Positions 54,315-64,000 of a DNA stretch of 64,000 bases are shown here, in pieces. Origin of the DNA: an uncultured Pelagibacteraceae bacterium. Lineage in GTDB: Bacteria; Pseudomonadota; Alphaproteobacteria; Pelagibacterales; Pelagibacteraceae. Made by a program: the position numbers and the translations under genes. Location of the stretch: contig CACFYN010000002.1 in assembly GCA_902570525.1 (NCBI GenBank), positions 1 to 64,000 on the forward strand, in the 5' to 3' direction. Positions within the stretch are counted from its first letter, which is position 1; each line of letters starts with the position of its first letter. The notes under the pieces are model-generated. The model made no database searches. It worked only from the letters and a program-made list of their open reading frames with translations, and had not been told where the DNA came from.

Positions 54315-55289
54315 ATGAAAAAAATTAAATATTTATTAGCTTTTTATTTTTTAAGTTTATTCTTTTTAAATACTTTCTCTCTTGCAGATAGTCATAATGT
54401 ATCTGAGTTATTAGAAAAGATCCAAAAAGATTTAAAAACTTTAGAAAAAGCAGTTTACTCAAATTCTTCAGACAATGATCTAAATATTACAAATTCAATG
54501 GATCAAAATTCAGAAGAGGTTCTAACTAGACATCTGCTCAAGTTATCAGAAATAGAAAGTCAGTTTCAAGAATTAACAAATAAATTTGAAGAAATAAATT
54601 TTAAGTTAGACAAACTTTCGAATAGAATATCAAAATCTCAAGCTGATAACCAATTAAGATTTCAACAATTAGAAAATAAAACTGTCAACTTGAATATTGA
54701 TGAAAATAACACAGTGAAAATTAAAAGTGAGGATCAAGTTTTACCTGGATCTTCACAGCCTCAAGATTTAGGTTCAATATCTTATAAAGATACTGATACT
54801 GGTCAAGAAACACAAGAGATACAGTCTATCGAAACTACCAATACTGTTGTAACAGAAAATTTTATTTCGGAAGAAAAAATTTTACCAGATGGAACACCAA
54901 ACGAGCAATATGAGTTCGCTACTAGTTTTTTAAAAGTTGGTGATTATAATATGGCAGAGAGAGCATTTAGAGAATTTGTTGATAGCAACCCAGATCATAA
55001 TTTGGCCGGCAACGCACAATACTGGTATGCAGAAACTTTTCGGATTAGACAGCTATTTACAGACGCTGCCTCGGCATATCTAGAGGGTTATCAAAAATAT
55101 CCAAAGAGTCAGAAGGCTCCTATAAATTTGTTGAAACTTGGTGTATCATTAGTTCAAATTGGAGAAAAAGATCAGGGCTGTTTAATGATTTCTGGAGTTG
55201 AAAAAGAATACCCAAAAGCCAATCAGTCCGTTCTACAAAAAGCCAAATATGAGGAAAAAAAGTTTGAATGTAAAAAAGAGGAATCTTAA
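54315..55289 (+). CDS. cpoB: Cell division coordinator CpoB (YbgF), TPR protein
   Basis: A 324-aa periplasmic protein with signal peptide (LLAFYFLSLFFLNTFSLADS), a coiled coil (about 60-130), a low-complexity linker and C-terminal tetratricopeptide repeats (YEFATSFLKVGDYNMAERAFREFVDSNPDHNLAGNAQYWYAETFR). Coordinates the Tol machine with peptidoglycan synthesis at the septum. The ATG at 54315 is preferred over TTG at 54309. Located after pal as usual. Confidence 0.9.
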   Translation: MKKIKYLLAFYFLSLFFLNTFSLADSHNVSELLEKIQKDLKTLEKAVYSNSSDNDLNITNSMDQNSEEVLTRHLLKLSEIESQFQELTNKFEEINFKLDKLSNRISKSQADNQLRFQQLENKTVNLNIDENNTVKIKSEDQVLPGSSQPQDLGSISYKDTDTGQETQEIQSIETTNTVVTENFISEEKILPDGTPNEQYEFATSFLKVGDYNMAERAFREFVDSNPDHNLAGNAQYWYAETFRIRQLFTDAASAYLEGYQKYPKSQKAPINLLKLGVSLVQIGEKDQGCLMISGVEKEYPKANQSVLQKAKYEEKKFECKKEES

Positions 55290-56277
55290 TAAATCAACTT
55301 TTTTTTTGAATCAAATATTTATTAAAAAAATTTATAAAATATTCGATAGGAATGTTAAAGGTATAGATAAAGCTCTTGTAGCTATATCTGGAGGACCAGA
55401 TAGTCTAGCTTTGGCTTTTTTAGCTAAATGTTATTCAATTCATAATCAAAAAAAATTTCATTACGCTTTAGTCGATCATAATTTACGAAAAGAGTCATCT
55501 TCAGAGTCAAAGATAGTTGCAAAATTATTAAAAAAAATTGACATTAACTGTAAAATTTTGGTGTGGAGAGGAAAAAAGCCAAATTCAAATATTCAGAAAA
55601 TAGCAAGAAACAAGAGATATCAATTATTATTCAAGGAGTGTAATAGATTAAAAGTAAATAAATTATTGTTGGGCCATCAAATCAACGATTTACATGAAAA
55701 TTTTTTTTTAAGAATGATAAGGGGGAGTGGTTTAAAGGGATTAACATCTCTAGGGAAAAATTCTGTATTTTCAAACATGGAAATATTAAGACCATTAATT
55801 AATTTGAAAAAAAAAGATCTTGAAAATCTTGCTTTAAAAGTTTTTGGAACATTTATGAAAGATCCATCAAATAAAAATGAGGATTTTACAAGAGTAAGAA
55901 TAAGGAAAATTCTCAAAGATTTTGATGAGGAGGGTTTAGATTTTAAGAAGATCAATCTGACTATAAATAATTTAAAATCGGCAAATGAAGCATTAGATTT
56001 TTACACCAGAAAAAATATAGTTGATAATGCAACATACATTAAAAAAAAAAAATCATTCCATTTAAACAAAAATTTTTTTAATAATCCGAATGAGGTTTTA
56101 TTAAGATCAATTAGTTCAATTTTTCAAATTTTAAGTGGGAGATACTACGCACCAAGAGGAAAGAAGCTTATGCGGTTAATATCCCAGATGACACTTCAAA
56201 AAGACCTAAAAAAAGCAACTCTTGGCGGATGTATAGTTGAAAAAGTTAAAGAAACTGTAATTATATGTGAAGAATAA
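55249..56277 (+). CDS. tilS: tRNA(Ile)-lysidine synthase TilS
   Basis: An N-type ATP pyrophosphatase: LVAISGGPDSLALAFLA (P-loop), YALVDHNLRKESSSE, LLLGHQINDLHENFFLRMIRGSG, RPLINLKKKDL and DPSNKNEDFTRVRIR are TilS motifs. Converts C34 of tRNA-Ile2 (CAT) to lysidine. The start is uncertain: the ATG at 55249 overlaps cpoB by 41 bp, while a TTG at 55306 gives the N-terminal length usual for TilS. The likely substrate tRNA is the island target at 22018. Confidence 0.92.
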   Translation: MRKKSLNVKKRNLNKSTFFLNQIFIKKIYKIFDRNVKGIDKALVAISGGPDSLALAFLAKCYSIHNQKKFHYALVDHNLRKESSSESKIVAKLLKKIDINCKILVWRGKKPNSNIQKIARNKRYQLLFKECNRLKVNKLLLGHQINDLHENFFLRMIRGSGLKGLTSLGKNSVFSNMEILRPLINLKKKDLENLALKVFGTFMKDPSNKNEDFTRVRIRKILKDFDEEGLDFKKINLTINNLKSANEALDFYTRKNIVDNATYIKKKKSFHLNKNFFNNPNEVLLRSISSIFQILSGRYYAPRGKKLMRLISQMTLQKDLKKATLGGCIVEKVKETVIICEE

Positions 56278-56345
56278 CTTGCTGAGGTCAAATTACCGCA
56301 AAAATAGACACTTGTTTAATTTAAAATAACTCTTATTTTATAGTT

Positions 56346-58250
56346 ATGAATTTCAAAAATCTTGCAATGTGGGGAATTATTGTGTTTCTTACAATAGGTC
56401 TTTACAACATGTTTAAAAATCCGCAATCAAACATGTCAAGCAAAAACCAAATAAATTTCTCAGAATTTCTTTCTGAGGTAGACAATGGTAGAGTTATTCA
56501 AGTTGAGATTAAGGGAAATAATATTGAGGGTGTTTTATCCGATGGAAATAATTTCACCACATATGCGCCAAATGATCCGAATTTAATTGAAAGGCTTTCA
56601 TCTAAGGGTGTTTCAATATCTGCAGCTCCGTTAGATGAAAAAATGCCATCTTTATTTGGTGTACTGCTATCATGGTTCCCAATGCTTTTATTAATTGCGG
56701 TCTGGATCTTTTTTATGAGACAGATGCAAGGGGGCAAAGGTGGAGCAATGGGATTTGGAAGATCAAAAGCAAAAATGATGAATGAACTTAAAGGTAAAGT
56801 TACATTCAATGATGTTGCGGGAGTAGAGGAAGCTAAAGAAGAAGTTGAAGAAGTTGTTGAATTCTTAAGAGACCCAAAAAAATTTAGCAGATTGGGAGGA
56901 AAGATTCCAAGAGGATGTTTATTAGTGGGTCCTCCAGGAACTGGAAAAACTCTTTTAGCGAGAGCGATTGCTGGAGAAGCTGGAGTACCATTTTTTACAA
57001 TTTCAGGTTCAGATTTTGTTGAAATGTTTGTTGGAGTTGGTGCATCTAGAGTTCGAGATATGTTTGAACAAGGAAAAAAACATTCACCCTGTATTATTTT
57101 TATAGATGAAATAGATGCTGTAGGTAGAAGCCGTGGAGCTGGATTAGGTGGCGGAAATGATGAAAGAGAGCAAACTTTGAATCAATTATTAGTAGAGATG
57201 GATGGATTTGATACTAATGAGGGAGTAATAATTATTGCTGCTACAAACAGACCGGACGTTTTGGATCCTGCACTATTAAGGCCAGGAAGATTTGATAGAC
57301 AAGTTGTAGTTTCGAATCCTGATATAATTGGACGAGAAAAAATATTAAAAGTGCATGCTAAGAAAATAACAATGGCTCCAGATATTAATTTAAGAACTGT
57401 TGCACGAGGGACACCAGGTTTCTCAGGAGCTGATTTAGCTAATTTAGTAAATGAGTCAGCATTGTTAGCTGCTAGAAAAAATAAAAGAATAGTTACAAAT
57501 CAGGAATTTGAAGAGGCAAAAGATAAAGTTATGATGGGTGCAGAGAGAAGATCTATGGTTATGACAGAAGATGAAAAAAAATTAACAGCATATCATGAAG
57601 GTGGTCATGCACTAGTTTCATTCAATATGCCTAGCTATGATCCAATTCATAAGGCAACAATAATACCAAGAGGTAGAGCATTAGGAATGGTAATGAATTT
57701 GCCTGAAAGAGACAAACATGGTCATTCGATTAAATATTTGAAAGCTAGATTAGCAGTTTGTTTTGGAGGAAGAGTAGCTGAAGAATTAATTTTTGGTAAG
57801 GACAATATTTCAACAGGCGCTGGAGGTGGAAGTGGTTCAGATATTAATCAAGCTACTCAGCTTGCAAGGGCAATGGTAACTAAATACGGTATGAGCGAGG
57901 AATTGGGCCCTGTAGAGTATGGAGAGAATCAAGAAGAAGTATTTCTTGGAAGATCAGTAACACAAACACAAAGTGTTTCCGAAGCAGTGGCACAAAAAAT
58001 TGATAAAGAGATTAGAAAGTTAGTTGATGAAGGTTATAATCAAGCAAAAAAAATATTGACTGAAAAAATTGACGATTTGCATAAGATTGCAAAAGCATTA
58101 TTAACTTACGAAACATTGACAGGGGAAGAAATAGAAAAAATAATCAATAAGAATGAATTTCCAAGAGATAAATTAGATACTAAAGATGAAGAAAAAGATC
58201 AAAGCTCCGCTTTAGGTTCGATCGGTTTAAAACCAAAAATAGTCCACTAA
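56346..58250 (+). CDS. ftsH: ATP-dependent zinc metalloprotease FtsH
   Basis: A 634-aa protein. Two membrane helices (about 8-22 and 100-122), AAA+ domain with Walker A GPPGTGKT, Walker B FIDEID and [22 protein letters not shown], then the zinc motif HEGGH in [13 protein letters not shown]. Degrades membrane proteins and regulators such as RpoH, which is encoded at 62740-63630. Length and domains are standard. Confidence 0.97.
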   Translation: MNFKNLAMWGIIVFLTIGLYNMFKNPQSNMSSKNQINFSEFLSEVDNGRVIQVEIKGNNIEGVLSDGNNFTTYAPNDPNLIERLSSKGVSISAAPLDEKMPSLFGVLLSWFPMLLLIAVWIFFMRQMQGGKGGAMGFGRSKAKMMNELKGKVTFNDVAGVEEAKEEVEEVVEFLRDPKKFSRLGGKIPRGCLLVGPPGTGKTLLARAIAGEAGVPFFTISGSDFVEMFVGVGASRVRDMFEQGKKHSPCIIFIDEIDAVGRSRGAGLGGGNDEREQTLNQLLVEMDGFDTNEGVIIIAATNRPDVLDPALLRPGRFDRQVVVSNPDIIGREKILKVHAKKITMAPDINLRTVARGTPGFSGADLANLVNESALLAARKNKRIVTNQEFEEAKDKVMMGAERRSMVMTEDEKKLTAYHEGGHALVSFNMPSYDPIHKATIIPRGRALGMVMNLPERDKHGHSIKYLKARLAVCFGGRVAEELIFGKDNISTGAGGGSGSDINQATQLARAMVTKYGMSEELGPVEYGENQEEVFLGRSVTQTQSVSEAVAQKIDKEIRKLVDEGYNQAKKILTEKIDDLHKIAKALLTYETLTGEEIEKIINKNEFPRDKLDTKDEEKDQSSALGSIGLKPKIVH

Positions 58251-58256
58251 TCCTTA

Positions 58257-59306
58257 ATGGATAAATATTACACTAAACCGTGTAATTTTTATTTTGGAAA
58301 AAATTCAATAAGTAAATTTAAAAAAAAAGAAACTCTCCCACTTCATGGTAACAGATTAGTTTCCTTTGATTCTATAGAAATTATTTCAAGAAAAGGTTCA
58401 AAAACATTAGGAATACTTGAGCTTAAGCTATTACCAAAAAAAGTAAAATATAAAGTTCAGCAGGATTTAAAAAAAATTACTCAAAAAAAAAGGTTTAAAA
58501 ATTTAAAATTTTCTTCTTCACCTGTACTAATGGGTATTATAAACTTAACTCCAGATAGTTTTTCAGACGGTGGTAAATATAGAAATATTAAATCTGCCTA
58601 CGAACATTCGAAATTTTTAATACAAAAAGGTTGTAAAATAATTGATGTAGGAGGAGAGTCTACAAGACCAGGTTCTTCAGATGTAAATGTGAATTTAGAG
58701 TGGAAAAGAATTCAAAACTTTTTAAAAAAAAGTAGAGGCCTAAAAAGTTTAATCTCAGTAGATACTAGAAAAAGTAAAATTATGAACAAAGCAAATAAAT
58801 ATAAATTAAATCTTGTAAACGATATATCTGGATTGAGTTACGACCCTAACACTCTAGAATTCTTAAAAAAAACAAATAAACCTTTTGTATTAAATCATAT
58901 AAAAGGTGAACCGGTAAATATGCAAAAAAATCCCAAATATAAAAATGTTGTTTTGGATATATACGATTTTTTCGAAGAAAAATTAAAAATAATAAGAAAC
59001 AAAGGTATTAAACATAATAATATTATTTTGGATCCAGGAATTGGATTTGGTAAAAACTTGAAACATAATATTACTATTTTAAAAGATATTTCTGTTTTCC
59101 ACTCGCTTGGTTTTCCATTACTATTGGGCATATCAAGAAAAAGATTTATTAAAGATTTATCAGATATAAATGATAGTAAGGAGAGAATAGGTGGAACTAT
59201 ATCAGCAAGTTTGTGGTCTATGATGTTGGGTGTTCAATTATTAAGAGTTCATGATGTGAATGAAGTTAATCAAGCCATAAAAGTATTTAAAAAACTTAAT
59301 TTTTAA
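58257..59306 (+). CDS. folP: Dihydropteroate synthase
   Basis: A 349-aa protein. LMGIINLTPDSFSDGG (about 97-112), IIDVGGESTRPGS, SVDTRKSKI, VNDISGL, ILDPGIGFGKN and LLLGISRKRFI are the pterin/PABA-binding motifs. Condenses dihydropterin pyrophosphate with PABA. About 90 residues precede the conserved core, longer than E. coli FolP (282 aa); such an N-terminal extension is common in alphaproteobacteria. Confidence 0.94.
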   Translation: MDKYYTKPCNFYFGKNSISKFKKKETLPLHGNRLVSFDSIEIISRKGSKTLGILELKLLPKKVKYKVQQDLKKITQKKRFKNLKFSSSPVLMGIINLTPDSFSDGGKYRNIKSAYEHSKFLIQKGCKIIDVGGESTRPGSSDVNVNLEWKRIQNFLKKSRGLKSLISVDTRKSKIMNKANKYKLNLVNDISGLSYDPNTLEFLKKTNKPFVLNHIKGEPVNMQKNPKYKNVVLDIYDFFEEKLKIIRNKGIKHNNIILDPGIGFGKNLKHNITILKDISVFHSLGFPLLLGISRKRFIKDLSDINDSKERIGGTISASLWSMMLGVQLLRVHDVNEVNQAIKVFKKLNF

Positions 59307-59309
59307 TTA

Positions 59310-60641
59310 ATGCCAAAAAAATATTTTGGAACAGATGGAATAAGAGGAAGAGTAAATGACTCAAAAATAAATGGAGATATGTTTTTTAAATTTGGGCTGG
59401 CAGCAGGGACGTATTTTAAAAATTTAAAAAAAGTTAAACAAACCGCTGTAATTGCAAAAGATACACGTCTTTCAGGATATACTTTAGAACCCGCACTTGT
59501 GTCTGGACTAGCTTCTGCAGGAATGCATGTATTTACACTAGGACCACTTCCAACAAATGGATTAGCTATGTTAACAAAAAAAATGAGAGCTAACTTAGGC
59601 ATAATGATAACCGCATCACACAATCCTTATTATGATAATGGTTTGAAATTATTTGGCCCCGATGGTTTAAAATTATCTGATAATATTGAAAAAAAAATTG
59701 AGAAATTAATTGATTCTAAAATTAATAATAATCTATCTTTACCTGAAAACTTGGGTCGAGTAAAAAGATTAGAGAATGCGACTGACAGGTATTTAAGTAT
59801 TTTAAAAAATAATTTTCCAAAAAGTTTTAGTTTAAAAGGTACTAAAATTGCTATTGATTGTGCCAATGGGGCTGGATATAAATCCGCACCAAAATTATTT
59901 AGATCATTGGGTGCAAAAGTTTATAATATTGGTGTAAATCCGAACGGTTTAAATATTAATCAAAAGTGTGGTTCAACATTTCCACAAAAAATTAAATCTC
60001 TCGTATCAAGAAAAAAAGTAAATTTAGGAATTTCTCTAGATGGAGATGCTGATAGAATTATAGTTTGTGACGAAAATTCTAAAATTATTAATGGTGATCA
60101 AATAATCGCAATGCTTGCAAAAAGATGGAAAAAAAAAAAAATTTTAAAAGGAGGTGTAATTGGCACATTAATGTCTAATTACGGATTAGAAGTTTTTTTT
60201 AAAGAAAATAAAATCAAGTTTGTACGAGCAAATGTTGGTGACAGATATGTAAAAGAAAAAATGCAAATGAAGAAATTTAATTTAGGGGGTGAACAGTCTG
60301 GTCACATAATCCTTGGCAAATTCGCAACAACAGGTGACGGACTACTGGTAGCACTTGAAATTCTTTTTTCGATGAGAAAAGGAAAAAAAGCAAGTGAATT
60401 ATTTAAAAATTTTATATCAACACCTCAAGTTCTTAAAAATATTAATGTGAAAGATAAAAATATTATAAATTCTATAAAGTGTAAAAAAGCAATTAAAAAA
60501 TCAACAAAATTGTTGGGTAAAGAAGGGAGAATTTTAGTAAGAAAATCTGGAACTGAACCTAAAATTAGAATAATGGTCGAAACAAAAAATAAAAAGTTAA
60601 TATCAAGGTGTATTAACTTAGTTAAGAGGTCAATAAATTAA
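59310..60641 (+). CDS. glmM: Phosphoglucosamine mutase
   Basis: A 443-aa protein. KKYFGTDGIRGRVN, catalytic-serine loop ITASHNPYYDNGLK, metal loop SLDGDADRI, GGEQSGHII and the phosphate-binding RKSGTEPKIRIMVE. Converts glucosamine-6-P to glucosamine-1-P for UDP-GlcNAc. ftsH-folP-glmM is the widespread order. Confidence 0.96.
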   Translation: MPKKYFGTDGIRGRVNDSKINGDMFFKFGLAAGTYFKNLKKVKQTAVIAKDTRLSGYTLEPALVSGLASAGMHVFTLGPLPTNGLAMLTKKMRANLGIMITASHNPYYDNGLKLFGPDGLKLSDNIEKKIEKLIDSKINNNLSLPENLGRVKRLENATDRYLSILKNNFPKSFSLKGTKIAIDCANGAGYKSAPKLFRSLGAKVYNIGVNPNGLNINQKCGSTFPQKIKSLVSRKKVNLGISLDGDADRIIVCDENSKIINGDQIIAMLAKRWKKKKILKGGVIGTLMSNYGLEVFFKENKIKFVRANVGDRYVKEKMQMKKFNLGGEQSGHIILGKFATTGDGLLVALEILFSMRKGKKASELFKNFISTPQVLKNINVKDKNIINSIKCKKAIKKSTKLLGKEGRILVRKSGTEPKIRIMVETKNKKLISRCINLVKRSIN

Positions 60642-61454
60642 TTGAAAATAAAATCTAAAATTTTAATTATTGCTGGCTCAGATTCATCAGGCGGCGCTGG
60701 AGTACAGGCAGATATTAAAACAATTACCTCACTAGGTTCTTATGCTATGACAGCCATAACCGCCTTAACAGCACAAAATACTAAAGGTGTTATGTCAATT
60801 GTAAATGTTGATCCAAGCGAAGTTTCAAAGCAAATAGAATACACTTGTAAAGATATCAAGCCCGATGCTATTAAAATTGGCATGCTTCATTCATCAAAAG
60901 TAATAAAAGCAGTCTGCAAATCACTAAATAAAATTAGAGCTAAGAATATAATTTTAGACCCAGTAATGGTTTCCACCAGCAAGGTTAAACTTATAAATGA
61001 TAGTGCAATTAAAGCTCTAAAAAATAAAATGATCAAAAAGGTTGAATTAATAACCCCAAATATACCTGAGGCTGAAATATTATCTGAATTAAAAATAAAC
61101 TCAATAGAAGACATGATTTTTGCAGGTAAAAAATTAATTAAGATTGGTGCTAAAAATGTTCTCCTTAAAGGTGGTCATTTAAGAAAAACAAATATTTGTG
61201 ATATTTTCATAAGTAAAAATAAAATTAAAATTTTTAAAAACAGAAAGTTAAAAACTAAAAATTCACATGGAACAGGATGCTCCTTATCAAGTGCAATCGC
61301 TACGTATTATTCATGTGGAAAAACATTAAACAGATCTTGTGAGCTAGCAATTAAATATGTTAACCATGCAATTAGAACTGGTCCAAATTTTGGTAAAGGA
61401 AATGGACCTATTAATCACTTAACAAGTATAAGTATTGATAAAAAATTTTTATGA
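60642..61454 (+). CDS. thiD: Hydroxymethylpyrimidine/phosphomethylpyrimidine kinase ThiD
   Basis: A 270-aa ribokinase-fold enzyme. [60 protein letters not shown] and the anion-hole/catalytic motif [12 protein letters not shown] are diagnostic. Phosphorylates HMP to HMP-PP for thiamine synthesis, consistent with use of imported HMP. It starts directly after glmM (TTG at 60642) and overlaps purA by 4 bp. Confidence 0.94.
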   Translation: MKIKSKILIIAGSDSSGGAGVQADIKTITSLGSYAMTAITALTAQNTKGVMSIVNVDPSEVSKQIEYTCKDIKPDAIKIGMLHSSKVIKAVCKSLNKIRAKNIILDPVMVSTSKVKLINDSAIKALKNKMIKKVELITPNIPEAEILSELKINSIEDMIFAGKKLIKIGAKNVLLKGGHLRKTNICDIFISKNKIKIFKNRKLKTKNSHGTGCSLSSAIATYYSCGKTLNRSCELAIKYVNHAIRTGPNFGKGNGPINHLTSISIDKKFL

Positions 61455-62743
61455 GTAACGTAGTAGTAATTGGTTCACAATGGGGAGACGAAGGAAAAGG
61501 AAAGATTGTAGATTGGTTATCAAGTGAAGCAGATGTAGTTGTAAGGTTTCAGGGAGGTCATAATGCTGGACATACATTAGTAATAGATGGCATTACTTAT
61601 AAACTACGTTTACTTCCATCTGGAATAGTAAGAAAAGATAAGATTTCAATAATTGGAAATGGAGTAGTAATAGATCCATGGGCACTACTTGAAGAGATTG
61701 AGGAGATAAAATCTAAAGGAGTACACATAAATTCAAACAATTTAATTATCTCAGAATCAGCAAACTTAATACTTCCCTTTCATAAAGAAATGGACGAAAT
61801 AAGGGAAGATGCTGCAGGTAAAGCTAAAATAGGTACTACCAGGAGAGGCATTGGACCTGCATATGAGGATAAAATTGGAAGAAGATCTATAAGAGTTATG
61901 GATCTTCTATCTGAAAAAAATTTAGAGCAAAGACTAGAAACAGTTCTTTTACACCACAATGCTATAAGAAAGGGATTAGGTAAAAAAATTTACTTAAAAG
62001 AAAAATTAAAAAAAGATTTATTAAAAATCGCTCCAGAAATTCTTAAATTTTCTAAACCTGTATGGAAAGAAATAGATGAATTAAAACAAAAAGGAAAAAA
62101 AATACTTTTCGAAGGTGCTCAGGGAATTTTATTAGATGTGGATCATGGGACCTATCCATTCGTTACCTCATCTAATACAGTCGCATCTGCTGCAGCAACT
62201 GGGTCTGGATGTGGACCTAGCACTATAAATTATGTATTAGGTATTACAAAAGCATACACAACAAGAGTAGGAGAAGGTCCTTTTCCAACAGAATTAAAAG
62301 ATAAAATTGGAGAGGAATTAGGTAATCGTGGAAAAGAATTTGGAACAGTAACAAGTAGAAAAAGGAGATGTGGATGGTTTGACGGTGTTTTGGTCAGACA
62401 AACAATTAAAATTTCGGGGATCAATGGGATAGCTCTTACCAAACTAGATGTATTAGATGAGCTTGAAGAAATTAAAATGTGCATAGGATACGAAATAAAT
62501 GGAAAAAAAATTGACTATTTACCTGCAGCAGTAGAAGATCAATTAAGGGTAAAACCTGTTTATAGAAAATTTCAGGGTTGGCAGTCAACAACTAAAGGGA
62601 TTAAAAGTTTTGAGGAACTACCAAGTTTGGCTAAAACTTATGTAAAAGAGTTAGAAAAATTTATAGAAACCAAAATTTCTAGTATATCTACAAGCCCTGA
62701 AAGAAATGACACAATTCTAATTGATGATCCTTTTAAAAATTAA
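61451..62743 (+). CDS. purA: Adenylosuccinate synthetase
   Basis: A 430-aa protein. [42 protein letters not shown] text (here beginning TTRRGIG), [33 protein letters not shown] and [11 protein letters not shown] are conserved. First committed step from IMP to AMP. Its last 4 bp overlap the convergent rpoH gene. Confidence 0.97.
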   Translation: MSNVVVIGSQWGDEGKGKIVDWLSSEADVVVRFQGGHNAGHTLVIDGITYKLRLLPSGIVRKDKISIIGNGVVIDPWALLEEIEEIKSKGVHINSNNLIISESANLILPFHKEMDEIREDAAGKAKIGTTRRGIGPAYEDKIGRRSIRVMDLLSEKNLEQRLETVLLHHNAIRKGLGKKIYLKEKLKKDLLKIAPEILKFSKPVWKEIDELKQKGKKILFEGAQGILLDVDHGTYPFVTSSNTVASAAATGSGCGPSTINYVLGITKAYTTRVGEGPFPTELKDKIGEELGNRGKEFGTVTSRKRRCGWFDGVLVRQTIKISGINGIALTKLDVLDELEEIKMCIGYEINGKKIDYLPAAVEDQLRVKPVYRKFQGWQSTTKGIKSFEELPSLAKTYVKELEKFIETKISSISTSPERNDTILIDDPFKN

Positions 62744-63630
62744 TTCGCTGGTAATAGATTTTTTGACCTAGCAGAATTGAGCATGTGCTTCTGAAGTTTT
62801 TCAAATGCTTTATTTTCAATTTGTCTAATTCTTTCTCTGCTAATTTTAAATTTTTTACTTAGGTCTTCTAAAGTCTCAGGTTCATCATTAAGTCTTCTAG
62901 CATAAAGAATTTTTTTTTCTCTTTCATTTAGTATTTTAATAGAATCTTGTAGAAGATCTTTTCTTTGTTCCATCTCTTCTTGTTGAGCAAATTTTAACTC
63001 TTGATCCATTTGATTATCAACTACCCAATCTTGCCATTCATCACCATCCTCTCCAATTGGTGCATTTAAAGATTGTTCTTTACCTGACAATCTTCTATTC
63101 ATTGAAACTACTTCATCCTCAGCCACATTTAACCTATTAGCGATATCTTTGACATGTTCATCTTTTAAATCACCCTCCGTTCTGGGTGCAATTTGGTTCT
63201 TTAGTTTTTTCAAATTAAAAAATAATTTTTTTTGTGCAGAGGTCGTACCAATTTTGACTAAACTCCAAGATCTTAAAATATATTCTTGGATTGATGCTTT
63301 AATCCACCACATTGCATATGTTGCTAATCGAAAACCTTTTTCTGGTTCAAATTTTTTTACAGCTTGCATCAATCCGACATTTCCCTCTGATATTATCTCA
63401 TTTAAAGGCAATCCATAACCTTTGTAACCCATTGCAATTTTTGCAACCAATCTTAAATGGCTTGTAACTAATTTTTCTGCAGATTTTACATTACCAGTAG
63501 ATTTCCAATTTTTAGCAAGCATATATTCTTCTTCAGCATCTAACATTGGAAACTTTTTAATTTGATCCAAATAAGCAGACAAACCACCTTCATTAGATAG
63601 AACGGGAAATTTTATTGATGATGTACTCAT
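62740..63630 (-). CDS. rpoH: RNA polymerase sigma factor RpoH (sigma-32)
   Basis: A 296-aa sigma-70 family protein. Region 2 contains [58 protein letters not shown] motifs (2.1-2.4), and the RpoH box [15 protein letters not shown] sets it apart from RpoD. Region 4.2 reads [29 protein letters not shown]. Controls heat-shock genes, including chaperones and ftsH. Convergent with purA. Confidence 0.95.
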   Translation of the reverse strand: MSTSSIKFPVLSNEGGLSAYLDQIKKFPMLDAEEEYMLAKNWKSTGNVKSAEKLVTSHLRLVAKIAMGYKGYGLPLNEIISEGNVGLMQAVKKFEPEKGFRLATYAMWWIKASIQEYILRSWSLVKIGTTSAQKKLFFNLKKLKNQIAPRTEGDLKDEHVKDIANRLNVAEDEVVSMNRRLSGKEQSLNAPIGEDGDEWQDWVVDNQMDQELKFAQQEEMEQRKDLLQDSIKILNEREKKILYARRLNDEPETLEDLSKKFKISRERIRQIENKAFEKLQKHMLNSARSKNLLPAN

Positions 63631-63672
63631 AGTGGTATTTATTTAATAAAATTTTTTGATATTACAATGGTT

Positions 63673-63999
63673 TTATTTATTAGCATTTTTAAGCTTTTTA
63701 AGCACTAATTCCAAATCTTTTGGTAATTTAGATGCAAACTCTAATTCTTGACCAGTTCTTGGGTGAACAAAGCCAATACTTTTTGCATGCAAAAATTGTC
63801 TATCTAAATCAATGAGGGTTTTTTCAAGTTGGGAGTCAATATTTTTAATTTTTTTAAACCTTTTTTTGTATTTTTTATCTCCCAAAATATTATTTCCTTT
63901 GAATGCCATATGTACTCTTATTTGATGTGTACGACCTGTTTCAAGTTTACATTCAACTAAGCTAAATGTCGGTATTTTCTTATTTTCAAAAACATTTAA
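63673..63999 (-). CDS. RluA/RluD-family pseudouridine synthase, C-terminal part
   Basis: The frame is open to the window edge; at least 108 residues are visible before the stop. FSLVECKLETGRTHQIRVHMAFKGNNILGD is the conserved RluA-family C-terminal motif, and RQFLHAKSIGFVHPRTGQELEFASKLPKDLELVLKKL fits the family ending. The catalytic Asp lies outside the window. Modifies uridines in rRNA; RluD and RluC/RluA cannot be separated from this end. It lies 43 bp upstream of rpoH on the same strand. Confidence 0.9.
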   Translation of the reverse strand, partial: LNVFENKKIPTFSLVECKLETGRTHQIRVHMAFKGNNILGDKKYKKRFKKIKNIDSQLEKTLIDLDRQFLHAKSIGFVHPRTGQELEFASKLPKDLELVLKKLKNANK

Positions 64000-64000
64000 A

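Overview
The window looks like an AT-rich alphaproteobacterial genome of the SAR11/Pelagibacterales type. The reasons are small, tightly overlapping genes, very short spacers, an alphaproteobacteria-specific TrcR (DUF1013), the order yebC-ruvC-tolQRAB-pal-cpoB-tilS-ftsH-folP-glmM, and strong A/T codon bias. The assignment is inferred from gene order and composition, not from a database search.

Layout. (1) 1-313: the 3' end of an O-antigen ligase/polymerase-like membrane protein. (2) 379-22054: an accessory island of about 21.7 kb. It is bounded by a 37-nt duplication (36/37 identical) of the 5' half of a CAT-anticodon tRNA gene, and 18-bp direct repeats made of paired TTACCAA sites lie just inside both ends. 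The left tRNA copy is only the 5' half; the right copy (22018-22094) is complete. No integrase is present. (3) 22098-24251: mlaC, mlaA and an amidase. (4) 24281-24638: RNase P RNA. (5) 24805-38683: a division and cell-wall (dcw) operon running mraZ, a small ORF, ftsZ, rsmH, ftsL, ftsI, a murE-murF fusion, mraY, murD, ftsW, murG, murC. (6) 38685-46943, minus strand: initiator tRNA, rpsU, trcR, rpmE, suhB-like, efp, thiE-like, class I aldolase, pgk, gap, tkt. (7) 46998-62743, plus strand: DUF4164-like, zapA, 5-FCL, metallophosphoesterase, yebC, ruvC-like, tol-pal, cpoB, tilS, ftsH, folP, glmM, thiD, purA. (8) Minus strand at the right edge: rpoH and a partial rluA/rluD-type pseudouridine synthase.

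The island has three blocks. Block A (550-8294) is a defence cluster: two cytosine-5 DNA methyltransferases, a possible methylase-associated domain protein, and a minus-strand operon of a MORC/MutL-like GHKL ATPase, a Z1-domain helicase-like ATPase and a DUF4420 PD-(D/E)XK nuclease. Block B (8402-13225) holds several unknown small genes. One group is a tightly overlapping operon of three tiny proteins, a Cas4-like/DUF2779 double nuclease, a DUF2130 nuclease-like protein and a small basic protein. It is preceded by about 270 nt of DNA with a good promoter and the potential for a highly structured RNA: a closing helix at the predicted 5' end, two long hairpins, and an 11-nt loop-to-tail complementarity. 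Block C (13292-21857) combines a soluble M48 metalloprotease, a PDZ/TerB/degenerate-J-domain protein, an HscC-like Hsp70 and a 1073-residue leucine-rich-repeat-like protein. This looks like a dedicated chaperone system of unknown purpose.

The strongest candidates for something new are the structured leader with its nuclease operon, the Hsp70/LRR/PDZ-TerB/M48 block, and the unusual 5'-half tRNA integration geometry. In the core, the notable points are a textbook MraZ operator over the mraZ promoter, an ftsZ directly after mraZ with ftsQ/ftsA/murB/ddl absent from the cluster, the MurE-MurF fusion, and a 23-bp triple tandem repeat at the start of the ruvC-like gene.
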